Shown here: positions 1 through 11,800 of the stretch, in pieces | Layout of the letters: every line of letters starts with the position of its first letter | Numbering within the stretch: position 1 is the stretch's first letter | NCBI GenBank assembly: GCA_963966185.1 | Contig: CAWZYM010000083.1 | Span: 186,001-250,000 of the forward strand | Origin: Rhabditoides inermis | Lineage: Eukaryota > Nematoda > Chromadorea > Rhabditida > Rhabditidae | Length of the DNA stretch: 64,000 bases | Direction of reading: 5' to 3' | The notes under the pieces: model-generated | Databases searched by the model: none | Seen by the model: only the letters and a program-made list of their open reading frames with translations | What the model was told of the DNA's origin: nothing | Program-made: the position numbers and the translations under genes

Positions 1-200
1 CATACATCAAGCCACATCAGTCTTACATCAGCCCACATCACTCCACATCAGTCTCACATCAGCCCACATCAGTCCACACAAGCCCACATCAAGCCCACAT
101 CAGTCTCACATCAAGCCCACATCAAGACCACATCAGTCTCACATAAGCCCACATCAAGCCCACATCAAGCCCATATCAAGCCCAAATCAAACTCACATCA

Positions 201-378
201 GTAAAACATTAGTCTCAATTCAATCCCACATCAGTCTCACATGAAGTCTCACATCAAGCCCACATCAGTCTCACATCAAGCCCACATCAAGACCACATCA
301 AGCCCACATTAAGCCCAAATCAAGCCCACATCAAGCCCATATCAAGCCCAAATCAAACTCACATCAGTAAAACATTAG
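201..378. repeat. Short tandem duplication marked by GTAAAACATTAG
   Basis: The off-consensus marker GTAAAACATTAG occurs at 201 and again at 367, in the same context (CCCAAATCAAACTCACATCA before it and TCTCAATTCAATCCC after it). This gives a local duplication of about 166 bp, or 15 units of 11 bp. The same marker recurs at 3361, 5652 and 7257. A one-base variant, GTAACACATTAG, lies at 5184 and 6590. These sites serve as landmarks for the larger duplications in the array. Confidence 0.8.
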
Positions 379-1355
379 TCTCAATTCAATCCCACATCAG
401 TCTCACATTAGTCTCACATCCGTCTCACATCAGTCTTACATCAGTCTCACATCAATCTCACATCAAGCCCACATCAAGCCCACATCAAGCCCACATCAAG
501 CCCACATCAAGCCCACATCAATCCCACATCAAGCCCACATCAAGCAAACATCAGTCTCACATCAGTCTCACAACAATCCCACATCGAGCCCAAATCAAGC
601 TCACATCAGTTTCACATCAGTCTCACATCAATCCCACATCAAGCCCACATCAAGCCCACATCAAGCCCACATCAAGCCCACATCAAGCCCACATCAAGAC
701 CACATCAAGCCCACATCAAACCCACATCAATCCCACATCAATCCCACATCAATCCCACATCAAGCCCACATCAAGCCCACATCAAGCCCACATCAAGCTC
801 ACATCAAGCCCACATCAAGCCCACATCAGTCTCACATCAATCAAACATCAAGCCCACATCAGTCTCACATCAGTCCATCAATCCCACATTAATCCTACAT
901 CAAGCCAAGCCCACATCAAGCCCACATCAAGCTCACATCAAGCCCACATCAAGCCACGTCAGTCTCACATCAATCCCACATCAAGCCCAAATCAAACTCT
1001 CATCAGTTTCACATCAGTCTCACATCAATCCCACAACAGTCTCACATCAGTCTCACATCAGTCTCACATCAATCACACATCAAGCCCACATCAGTCTCAC
1101 ATCAGTCTATCAATCTCACATCAAGCTCACATCAAGTCCACATCAAGCCCACATCAGGCCCACATCAATCCCACATCAGTCTCACATCAAACCCACATCA
1201 AGCCCACATCAATACCACATCAAGCCCACATCAAGCTCACATCAAGCCCACATCAAGCCCACATCAGTATCACATCAATCAAACATCAAGCCCACATCAG
1301 TCTCACATCAGTCCATCAATCCCACATCAATCTCACATCAGGCTCACATCAATCC
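241..1355. repeat. Left copy of a ~1.1-kb duplicated segment (offset ~2994 bp)
   Basis: From about 241 to 1355 the order of 11-bp variants, including rare ones, is repeated at about 3236-4360. Shared landmarks are ATGAAG at the start, CATTAAGCCC (307 and 3301), GTAAAACATTAG (367 and 3361), CATCCGTC, CACATCGAGCC, and AATACCACATC (1211 and 4206). The two copies differ by scattered substitutions and single-unit gains or losses. The two segments diverge after the AGGCTCACATC landmark. Confidence 0.75.
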
Positions 1356-2035
1356 CACATCAGTCTCACATCAATCCCACATCAGTCTCACATCAGTCTC
1401 ACATCAGTCTCACATCAATCATACATCAAGCCACATCAGTCTTACATCAGTCCCACATCACTCTCACATCAGTCTCACATCAGTCCCACATCAGTCTCAC
1501 ATGAAGCCCACATCAAGCCCACATCAGTCTCACATCAAGCCCACATCAATCCCACATCAAGCCCACATCAAGCCCACATCAAGCCCATCAAGCCCACATC
1601 AAGCCCACATCAAGCCCACATCAGTCTCACATCAGTCTATCAATCTCACATCAAGCTCACATCAAGTCCACATCAAGCCCACATCAGGCCCACATCAATC
1701 CCACATCAGTCTCACATCAAACCCACATCAAGCCCACATCATTACCACATCAAGCCCACATCAAGCTCACATCAAGCCCACATCAAGCCCACATCAGTCT
1801 CACATCAATCAAACATCAAGCCCACATCAGTCTCACATCAGTCCATCAATCCCACATCAATCTCACATCAGGCTCACATCAATCCCACATCAGTCTCACA
1901 TCAATCCCACATCAGTCTCACATCAGTCTCACATCAGTCTCACATCAATCATACATCAAGCCACATCAGTCTTACATCAGTCCCACATCACTCTCACATC
2001 AGTCTCACATCAGTCCCACATCAGTCTCACATCAA
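1095..2035. repeat. 530-bp tandem duplication in the 11-bp array
   Basis: Two adjacent copies are offset by 530 bp. Matching landmarks are ATCAGTCTATCAATCTC (about 1101 and 1631), TCTCACATCAGGCTC (1331 and 1861) and TCATACATCAAGCC (1419 and 1949). A related copy of the last landmark, followed by ATGAAGCCC, is found again at 3154-3240. The offset is not a multiple of 11 because internal phase slips are carried along with the block. Confidence 0.75.
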
Positions 2036-3235
2036 GCCCACATCAAGCCCACATCAGTCTCACATCAAGCCCACATCAATCCCACATCAAGCCCACATCA
2101 AGCCCACATCAAGCCCATCAAGCCCACATCAAGCCCACATCAAGCCCACATCAAGCTCACATCAAGCCCACATCAAGCCCACATCAAGCCCACATCAAGC
2201 CCACATCAAGCCCACACCAAGCCCACGTCAGTCTCACATCAATCCCACATCAAGCCCAAATCAAACTCTCATCAGTTTCACATCAGTCTCACATCAATCC
2301 CACAACAGTCTCACATCAGTCTCACAGCAGTCTCACATCAATCACACATCAAGCCCACATTAGTCTCACATCAGTCTATCAATCTCACATCAAGCTCACA
2401 TCAAGTCCACATCAAGCCCACATCAGGCCCACATCAATCCCACATCAGTCTCACATCAAACCCACATCAAGCCCACATCAATCCCACATCAAGCCCACAT
2501 CAAGCCCACATCAAGCCCATCAAGCCCACATCAAGCCCACATCAAGCTCACATCAAGCCCACATCAAGCCCACATCAAGCCCACATCAAGCCCACATCAA
2601 GCCTACATCAAGCACACATCAAGCTCACATCAAGCCCACATCAAGACCACATCAGTCTCACATCAATCAAACATCAATCCCACATCAGGCTCACATCAAT
2701 CTCACATCAAGCCCAAATCAAGCTCACAACAGTTTCACATCAGTCTCACATCAATCCCACATCAGTCTCACATCAGTCCCACATCAGTCTCACATCAATC
2801 ACGCAAAAAGCCCACATAAGTCTCACATCAGTCCATCAATACCACATCAATCCCACATCAAGCCCACATCAAGCCTACGTCAGTCTAACATCAATCCCAC
2901 ATCAAGCCCAAATCAAACTCTCATCAGTTTCACATCAGTCTCACATCAATCCCACAACAGTCTCACATCAGTCTCACATCAGTCTATCAATCTCATCAAG
3001 CCCAGATCAAGCCCACATCAAGCCCACACCAAACCCACATCAAGCCCACATCAAGCCCACATCAATCCCACAACAAGCCCACATCAAGCCCACATCAGTC
3101 TCACATCAATCCCACATCAGTCTCACATCAGTCTCACATCAGTCTCACATCAATCATACATCAAGCCACATCAGTCTTACATCAGTCCCACATCACTCTC
3201 ACATCAGTCTCACATCAGTCCCACATCAGTCTCAC

Positions 3236-4360
3236 ATGAAGCCCACATCAAGCCCACATCAGTCTCACATCAAGCCCACATCAAGACCACATCAAGCCCA
3301 CATTAAGCCCAAATCAAGCCCACATCAAGCCCATATCAAGCCCAAATCAAACTCACATCAGTAAAACATTAGTCTCAATTCAATCCCACATCAGTCTCAC
3401 ATTAGTCTCACATCCGTCTCACATCAGTCCCACATCAGTCTCACATCAATCTCACATCAAGCCCACATCAAGCCCACATCAAGCCCACATCAAGCCCACA
3501 TCAAGCCCACATCAATCCCACATCAAGCCCACATCAAGCAAACATCAGTCTCACATCAGTCTCACAACAATCCCACATCGAGCCCAAATCAAGCTCACAT
3601 CAGTTTCACATCAGTCTCACATCAATCCCACATCAAGCCCACATCAAGCCCACATCAAGCCCACATCAAGCCCACATCAAGCCCACATCAAGACCACATC
3701 AAGCCCACATCAAACCCACATCAATCCCACATCAATCCCACATCAATCCCACATCAAGCCCACATCAAGCCCACATCAAGCCCACATCAAGCTCACATCA
3801 AGCCCACATCAAGCCCACATCAGTCTCACATCAATCAAACATCAAGCCCACATCAGTCTCACATCAGTCCATCAATCCCACATCAATCCTACATCAAGCC
3901 AAGCCCACATCAAGCCCACATCAAGCTCACATCAAGCCCACATCAAGCCCACGTCAGTCTCACATCAATCCCACATCAAGCCCAAATCAAACTCTCATCA
4001 GTTTCACATCAGTCTCACATCAATCCCACAACAGTCTCACATCAGTCTCACATCAGTCTCACATCAATCACACATCAAGCCCACATCAGTCTCACATCAG
4101 TCTATCAATCTCACATCAAGCTCACATCAAGTCCACATCAAGCCCACATCAGGCCCACATCAATCCCACATCAGTCTCACATCAAACCCACATCAAGCCC
4201 ACATCAATACCACATCAAGCCCACATCAAGCTCACATCAAGCCCACATCAAGCCCACATCAAGCCCACATCAGTCTCACATCAATCAAACATCAAGCCCA
4301 CATCAGTCTCACATCAGTCCATCAATCCCACATTAATCTCACATCAGGCTCACATCAATC
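3236..4360. repeat. Right copy of the ~1.1-kb duplicated segment
   Basis: This is the partner of 241-1355, offset by about 2994 bp, with the same succession of rare 11-bp variants. It carries at least one extra 11-bp unit near 4250 and point differences such as CATTAATCTC near 4331. It shows that the array grows by block duplication as well as by single-unit slippage. Confidence 0.75.
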
Positions 4361-4589
4361 CCACATCAAGCCCAAATCAAGCTCACAACAGTTTCACATC
4401 AGTCTCACATCAATCCCACATCAGTCTCACATCAATCACGCATAAAGCCCACATCAGTCTCACATCAGTCCATCAATCCCACATCAATCCCACATCAAGC
4501 CCACATCAAGCCTACGTCAGTCTCACATCAATCCCACATCAAGCCCAAATCAAACTCTCATCAGTTTCACATCAGTCTCACATCAATCC

Positions 4590-7300
4590 CACATCAGTCT
4601 CACATCAGTCCCACATCAGTCTCACATCAATCACGCATAAAGCCCACATCAGTCTCACATCAGTCCATCAATCCCACATCAATCCCACAATAGTCTCACA
4701 TCAGTCTATCAATCTCATCAAGCCCACATCAAGCCCACATCAAGCCCACATCAAACCCACATCAAGCCCACATCAAGCCCACATCAATCCCACAACAGTC
4801 TCACATCAGTCTCACATCAGTCTCACATCAATCATACATCAAGCCCAAAACCAGTCTTACATCAGTCCCACAACACTCTCACATAAGTCTCACATCAGTC
4901 CCACATCAGTCTCACATCAAGCCCACATCAAGCCCACATCAGTCTCACATCAAGCCCACATCAAGCTCACATCAAGCCCACATCAAGCCCACATTAAGCC
5001 CAAATCAAGCCCACATCAAACTCACATAAGTCTCACATCAGTCCCACATCAGTCTCACATCAAGCCCACATCAAGCCCACATCAGTCTCACATCAAGCCC
5101 ACATCAAGCCCACATCAAGCTCACATCAAGCCCACATCAAGCTCACATCAAGCCCATATCAAGCCCAAATCAAGCTCACATCAGTAACACATTAGTCTCA
5201 ATTCAATCCCACATCAGTCTCACATTAGTCTCACATTCGTCTCACATCAGTCCCACATCAATCTCACATCAATCTCACATCAGTCCATCAATCCCACATC
5301 AATCCCACATCAAGCCCACATCAAGCTTACGTCAGTCTCACATCAATCCCACATCAAGCCCAAATCAAACTCTCATCAAGTTCACATCAGTCTCACATCA
5401 ATCCCATAACAGTCTCACATCAGTCTCACAACAGTCTCACATAAGTCTCACATCAAACCCACATCAAGCCCACATCAATACCACATCAAGCCCACATCAA
5501 GCCCACATCAAGCCCATCAAGCCCACATCAAGCCCACATCAAGCCCACATCAAGCCCACATCAAGCCCACATCAGTCTCACATCAGTCTCACATCAATCC
5601 CACATCAAGCTCACATCAAGTCCATATCAAGCCCAAATCAAACTCACATCAGTAAAACATTAGTCTCAATTCAATCCCACATCAGTCTCACATTAGTCTC
5701 ACATCCGTCTCACATCAGTCCCACATCAGTCTCACATCAATCTCACATCAAGCCCACATCAAGCCCACATCAAGCCCACATCAAGCCCACATCAAGCCCA
5801 CATCAATCCCACATCAAGCCCACATCAAGCAAACATCAGTCTCACATCAGTCTCACAACAATCCCACATCGAGCCCAAATCAAGCTCACATCAGTTTCAC
5901 ATCAGTCTCACATCAATCCCACATCAAGCCCACATCAAGCCCACATCAAGCCCACATCAAGCCCACATCAAGCCCACATCAAGCCCACATCAGTCTCACA
6001 TCAGTCCCACATCAGTCTCACATCAATCACGCATAAAGCCCACATCAGTCTCACATCAGTCCATCAATCCCACATCAATCCCACAATAGTCTCACATCAG
6101 TCTATCAATCTCATCAAGCCCACATCAAGCCCACATCAAGCCCACATCAAGCCCACATCAAGCCCACATCAAGCCCACATCAATCCCACAACAGTCTCAC
6201 ATCAGTCTCACATCAGTCTCACATCAATCATACATCAAGCCCAAAACCAGTCTTACATCAGTCCCACAACACTCTCACATAAGTCTCACATCAGTCCCAC
6301 ATCAGTCTCACATCAAGCCCACATCAAGCCCACATCAGTCTCACATCAAGCCCACATCAAGCTCACATCAAGCCCACATCAAGCCCACATTAAGCCCAAA
6401 TCAAGCCCACATCAGTCTCACATAAGTCTCACATCAGTCCCACATCAGTCTCACATCAAGCCCACATCAAGCCCACATCAGTCTCACATCAAGCCCACAT
6501 CAAGCCCACATCAAGCTCACATCAAGCCCACATCAAGCTCACATCAAGCCCATATCAAGCCCAAATCAAGCTCACATCAGTAACACATTAGTCTCAATTC
6601 AATCCCACATCAGTCTCACATTAGTCTCACATTCGTCTCACATCAGTCCCACATCAATCTCACATCAATCTCACATCAAGCCCACATCAAGCCCACATCA
6701 AGCCCACATCAAGCCCACATCAAGCAAACATCAGTCTCACATCAGGCTCACATCAACCCCACATCAAGCCCAAATCAAGCTCACAACAGTTTCACATCAG
6801 TCTCACATCAATCCCACATCAGTCTCACATCAGTCCCACATCAGTCTCACATCAATCACGCATAAAGCCCACATCAGTCTCACATCAGTCCATCAATCCC
6901 ACATCAATCCCACATCAAGCCCACATCAAGCTTACGTCAGTCTCACATCAATCCCACATCAAGCCCAAATCAAACTCTCATCAAGTTCACATCAGTCTCA
7001 CATCAATCCCATAACAGTCTCACATCAGTCTCACAACAGTCTCACATAAGTCTCACATCAAACCCACATCAAGCCCACATCAATACCACATCAAGCCCAC
7101 ATCAAGCCCACATCAAGCCCATCAAGCCCACATCAAGCCCACATCAAGCCCACATCAAGCCCACATCAAGCCCACATCAGTCTCACATCAGTCTCACATC
7201 AATCCCACATCAAGCTCACATCAAGCCCATATCAAGCCCAAATCAAACTCACATCAGTAAAACATTAGTCTCAATTCAATCCCACATCAGTCTCACATTA
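4590..7300. repeat. ~1.4-kb tandem duplication in the 11-bp array
   Basis: The segment starting near 4590 recurs from near 5990. CACGCATAAAG at about 4632 matches about 6028, and GTAACACATTAG at 5184 matches 6590. The TCAAACTCTCATCAAG block near 5350 matches the one near 6970. GTAAAACATTAG at 5652 matches 7257, an offset of 1605 bp that shows an insertion of about 200 bp in the second copy. The right copy runs almost up to the junction with the next satellite. Confidence 0.7.
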
Positions 7301-7325
7301 GTCTCACATCCGTCTCACATCAGTC

Positions 7326-7336
7326 CCACATTGTGG
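7326..7336. other. Direct junction between the 11-bp and 82-bp satellites
   Basis: The 11-bp array ends within CAGTCCCACAT, and the 82-bp array begins within ATTGTGGTTCTCGCGG. They overlap by the two bases AT at 7330-7331, and no unique sequence separates them. The join forms a short perfect inverted repeat, CCACA-T-TGTGG. The first 82-bp monomer enters part-way through its unit, in the variant carrying GATAGATAGAAG. Strand composition switches here from A+C rich to G+T rich. Confidence 0.9.
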
Positions 7337-8570
7337 TTCTCGCGGCTGATAGATAGAAGTTCGTGGAGGCTCGTAGCTGTTTGTGGCTAAAGTTAAAACT
7401 CGTAGATGTTCGTATATTGTGGCTCTCGCGGCTGACAGTTGTTCGTGGCGGCTCGAAGCTGTTTGTGGCTAAAGTTGAAACTCGTAGATGTTCGTGGATT
7501 GTGGCTCTCGCGGCTGACAGTTGTTCGTGGCGGCTCGTAGCTGTTCTTGGCTGACGTTGCAACTCGTAGATGTTCGTGAATTGTGGTTTTCGCGGCTGAT
7601 AGATGTTCGTGGCGGCTTGTAGCTGTTCGTGGCTGACGTTGCAACTCGTAGATGTTCGTGGATTGTGGCTCTCGCGGCTGACAGTTGTTCGTGGCGGCTC
7701 GTAGCTGTTCGTGGCTGACGTTGCAACTCGTAGATGTTCGTGGATTGTGGTTCTCGCGGCTGATAGATGTTCTTGGCGGCTCGTAGCTGTTTGTGGCTGA
7801 AGTTGAAACTCGTGGATGTTCGTGGATTGTGGCTCTCGCGGCTGACAGTTGTTCGTGGCGGCTCGAAACTGTTCGTAGATGTTCGTGGATTGTGGTTTTC
7901 GTGGCTGATCTGATGTTCGTGGCGGCTCGTAGCTGTTTGTGGCTGACGTTACAACTCGTAGATGTTCGTGGATTGTGGTTTTCGCGGCTGATAGATGTTC
8001 GTGGCGGCTCGCAGCTGTTCGTGGCTGACGTTTCAACTCGTAGATGTTCGTGGATTTTGGTTCTCGCGGCTGATAAATGTTCGTGGCGGCTCGTAGCTGC
8101 TTGTGGCTGAAGTTGCAACTCTTAGATGTTCGTGGATTGTGGTTTTCGTGGCTGATAGATGTTCGTGGCGGCTCGTAGCTGCTTGTGGCTGAAGTTGCAA
8201 CTCGTAGATGTTCGTGGATCGTGGCTCTCGCGGCTGACAGTTGTTCGTGGCGGCTCGTAGCTGTTAGTGGCTGACGTTGCAACTCGTAGATGTTCGTGGA
8301 TTGTGGTTTTCGTGGCTGATAGATGTTCGTGGCGGCTCGTAGCTGTTCGTGGCTGACGTTGCAACTCGTAGTTGTTCGTGGATTTTGGTTCTCGCGGCTG
8401 ATAGAAGTTCGTGGAGGCTCGTAGCTGTTTGTGGCTTAAGTTAAAACTCGTAGATGTTCGTGGATTGTGGTTCTCGCGGCTGACAGTTGTTCGTGGCGGC
8501 TCGTAGCTGTTCGTGGCTGACGTTGCAACTCGTAGTTGTTCGTGGATTGTGGTTCTCGCGGCTGATAGAT
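7331..8570 (+). repeat. First, shortened higher-order unit of the 82-bp array
   Basis: The spacing between the first two GATAGATAGAAG monomers (landmarks 7363 and 8579) is 1216 bp. That equals the 1380-bp higher-order unit minus exactly two 82-bp monomers. The order of variants matches the 1380-bp unit seen from 10.9 kb: the TTCTTGGC monomer, the 63-bp short monomer at about 7850, then the GATCTGATG monomer. This unit abuts the other satellite, so it is the edge copy of the array. Confidence 0.75.
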
Positions 8571-8899
8571 AGAAGTTCGTGGAGGCTCGTAGCTGTTTGT
8601 GGCTAAAGTTAAAACTCGTAGATGTTCGTATATTGTGGCTCTCGCGGCTGACAGTTGTTCGTGGCGGCTCGAAGCTGTTTGTGGCTAAAGTTGAAACTCG
8701 TAGATGTTCGTGGATTGTGGCTCTCGCGGCTGACAGTTGTTCGTGGCGGCTCGTAGCTGTTCTTGGCTGACGTTGCAACTCGTAGATGTTCGTGAATTGT
8801 GGTTTTCGCGGCTGATAGATGTTCGTGGCGGCTTGTAGCTGTTCGTGGCTGACGTTGCAACTCGTAGATGTTCGTGGATTGTGGCTCTCGCGGCTGACA

Positions 8900-11800
8900 G
8901 TTGTTCGAGGCGGCTCGTAGCTGTTCGTGGCTGACGTTGCAACTCGTAGATGTTCGTGGATTGTGGCTCTCGCGGCTGACAGTTGTTCGTGGCGGCTCGA
9001 AACTGTTCGTAGATGTTCGTGGATTGTGGTTTTCGTGGCTGATCTGATGTTTGTGGCGGCTCGTAGCTGTTTGTGGCTGACGTTACAACTCGTAGATGTT
9101 CGTGGATTGTGGTTTTCGCGGCTGATAGATGTTCGTGGCGGCTCGCAGCTGTTCGTGGCTGACGTTTCAACTCGTAGATGTTCGTGGATTGTGGTTTTCG
9201 TGACTGATAGATGTTCGTGGCGGCTTGTAGCTGCTTGTGGCTGAAGTTGCAACTCGTGGATGTTCGTGGATCGTGGCTCTCGCGGCTGACAGTTGTTCGT
9301 GGCGGCTCGTAGCTGTTAGTGGCTGACGTTGAAACTCGTAGACGTTTGTGGATTGTGGTTTTCGCAGCTGATAAATGTTCGTGGCGGCTCGTAGCTGTTC
9401 GTGGCTGAAGTTGCAACTCGTAAATGTTCGTGGATTTTGGTTCTCGCGGCTGATAAATGTTCGTGGCGGCTCGTAGCTGCTTGTGGCTGGAGTTGCAACT
9501 CGTAGATGTTCGTGGATTGTGGTTTTCGTGGCTGATAGATGTTCGTGGCGGCTCGTAGCTGTTTGTGGCTGACGTTACAACTCGTAGATGTTCGTGGATT
9601 GTGGTTTTCGCGGCTGATAGATGTTCGTGGCGGCTCGTAGCTGTTCGTGGCTGACGTTGCAACTCGTAGATGTTCGTGGATTGTGGTTCTCGCGGCTGAC
9701 AGTTGTTCGTGGCGGCTCGTAGCTGTTCGTGGCTGACGTTGCAACTCGTAGTTGTTCGTGGATTGTGGTTCTCGCGGCTGATAGATAGAAGTTCGTGGAG
9801 GCTCGTAGCTGTTCGTGGCTGACGTTGCAACTCGTAGTTGTTCGTGGATTGTGGTTCTCGCGGCTGATAGATAGAAGTTCGTGGAGGCTCGTAGCTGTTT
9901 GTGGCTAAAGTTAAAACTCGTAGATGTTCGTATATTGTGGCTCTCGCGGCTGACAGTTGTTCGTGGCGGCTCAAAGCTGTTTGTGGCTAAAGTTGAAACT
10001 CGTAGATGTTCGTGAATTGTGGTTTTCGCGGCTGATAGATGTTCGTGGCGGCTTGTAGCTGTTCGTGGCTGACGTTGCAACTCGTAGATGTTCGTGGATT
10101 GTGGCTCTCGCGGCTGACAGTTGTTCGTGGCGGCTCGTAGCTGTTCTTGGCTGACGTTGCAACTCGTAGATGTTCGTGAATTGTGGTTTTCGCGGCTGAT
10201 AGATGTTCGTGGCAGCTTGTAGCTGTTCGTGGCTGACGTTGCAACTCGTAGATGTTCGTGGATTGTGGCTCTCGCGGCTGACAGTTGTTCGTGGCGGCTC
10301 GTAGCTGTTCGTGGCTGACGTTGCAACTCGTAGATGTTCGTGGATTGTGGTTCTCGCGGCTAATAGATTTTCTTGGCGGCTCGTAGCTGTTTGTGGCTGA
10401 AGTTGAAACTCGTGGATGTTCGTGGATTGTGGCTCTCGCGGCTGACAGTTGTTCGTGGCGGCTCGAAACTGTTCGTAGATGTTCGTGGATTGTGGTTTTC
10501 GTGGCTGATCTGACGTTCGTGGCGGCTCGTAGCTGTTTGTGGCTGACGTTACAACTCGTAAATGTTCGTGGATTTTGGTTCTCGCGGCTGATAAATGTTC
10601 GTTGCGGCTCGTAGCTGTTTGTGGCTGGAGTTGCAACTCGTAGATGTTCGTGGATTGTGGTTTTCGTGGCTGATAGATGTTCGTGGCGGCTCGTAGCTGT
10701 TCGTGGCTGACGTTACAACTCGTAGATGTTCGTGGATTGTGGTTTTCGCGGCTGATAGATGTTCGTGGCGGCTCGTAGCTGTTCGTGGCTGACGTTGCAA
10801 CTCGTAGATGTTCGTGGATTGTGGTTCTCGCGGCTGACAGTTGTTCGTGGCGGCTCGTAGCTGTTCGTGGCTGACGTTGCAACTCGTAGTTGTTCGTGGA
10901 TTGTGGTTCTCGCGGCTGATAGATAGAAGTTCGTGGAGGCTCGTAGCTGTTTGTGGCTAAAGTTAAAACTCGTAGATGTTCGTATATTGTGGCTCTCGCG
11001 GCTGACAGTTGTTCGTGGCGGCTCGAAGCTGTTTGTGGCTAAAGTTGAAACTCGTAGATGTTCGTGGATTGTGGCTCTCGCGGCTGACAGTTGTTCGTGG
11101 CGGCTCGTAGCTGTTCTTGGCTGACGTTGCAACTCGTAGATGTTCGTGAATTGTGGTTTTCGCGGCTGATAGATGTTCGTGGCGGCTTGTAGCTGTTCGT
11201 GGCTGACGTTGCAACTCGTAGATGTTCGTGGATTGTGGCTCTCGCGGCTGACAGTTGTTCGTGGCGGCTCGTAGCTGTTCGTGGCTGACGTTGCAACTCG
11301 TAGATGTTCGTGGATTGTGGTTCTCGCGGCTGATAGATGTTCTTGGCGGCTCGTAGCTGTTTGTGGCTGAAGTTGAAACTCGTGGATGTTCGTGGATTGT
11401 GGCTCTCGCGGCTGACAGTTGTTCGTGGCGGCTCGAAACTGTTCGTAGATGTTCGTGGATTGTGGTTTTCGTGGCTGATCTGATGTTCGTGGCGGCTCGT
11501 AGCTGTTTGTGGCTGACGTTACAACTCGTAGATGTTCGTGGATTGTGGTTTTCGCGGCTGATAGATGTTCGTGGCAGCTCGCAGCTGTTCGTGGCTGACG
11601 TTTCAACTCGTAGATGTTCGTGGATTTTGGTTCTCGCGGCTGATAAATGTTCGTGGCGGCTCGTAGCTGCTTGTGGCTGAAGTTGCAACTCTTAGATGTT
11701 CGTGGATTGTGGTTTTCGTGGCTGATAGATGTTCGTGGCGGCTCGTAGCTGCTTGTGGCTGAAGTTGCAACTCGTAGATGTTCGTGGATCGTGGCTCTCG

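Larger units (their letters stand above)
1..7330. repeat. 11-bp satellite array (ACATCAAGCCC family)
   Basis: The whole stretch is a head-to-tail array of an 11-bp unit whose first six bases, ACATCA, are nearly constant. The last five vary, mainly AGCCC, GTCTC, ATCCC and AGCTC. Phase slips come from short 2-3 base losses, as in AGTCCATCAATCCC and AGCCCATCAAGCCC. The + strand is about 80% A+C, with roughly one G per unit. CpG is almost absent and appears only in scattered variants such as CATCCGTC, CACGTCAG and CACGCATAAAG. The array continues past the left edge of the window, so its full length is unknown. I see no unique sequence, gene or mobile element inside it. I do not recognise the family. 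It resembles a minisatellite-like heterochromatic satellite, and a subtelomeric or pericentromeric location is inference only. Confidence 0.97.

Noticed and set aside
1501..3306. 601-codon plus-strand frame as a histidine/serine/proline-rich protein gene
   Set aside because: It is a pure reading of the 11-bp repeat with no unique sequence. The ATG is a chance variant and the frame ends at a chance TAA.
1..7330. Telomere array
   Set aside because: The 11-bp unit is not a known telomere repeat I recognise (no TTAGGG, TTTAGGG, TTAGG or related core), and the array is heterogeneous, unlike telomerase-made repeats.
7363..7554. 63-, 65-, 87-, 100-, 105- and 110-codon plus-strand frames recurring through the 82-bp array
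   Set aside because: They recur at the same phase of higher-order units and start at GTG or at the ATG of GATGTTCGTGG. They are monomer translations, not small genes.
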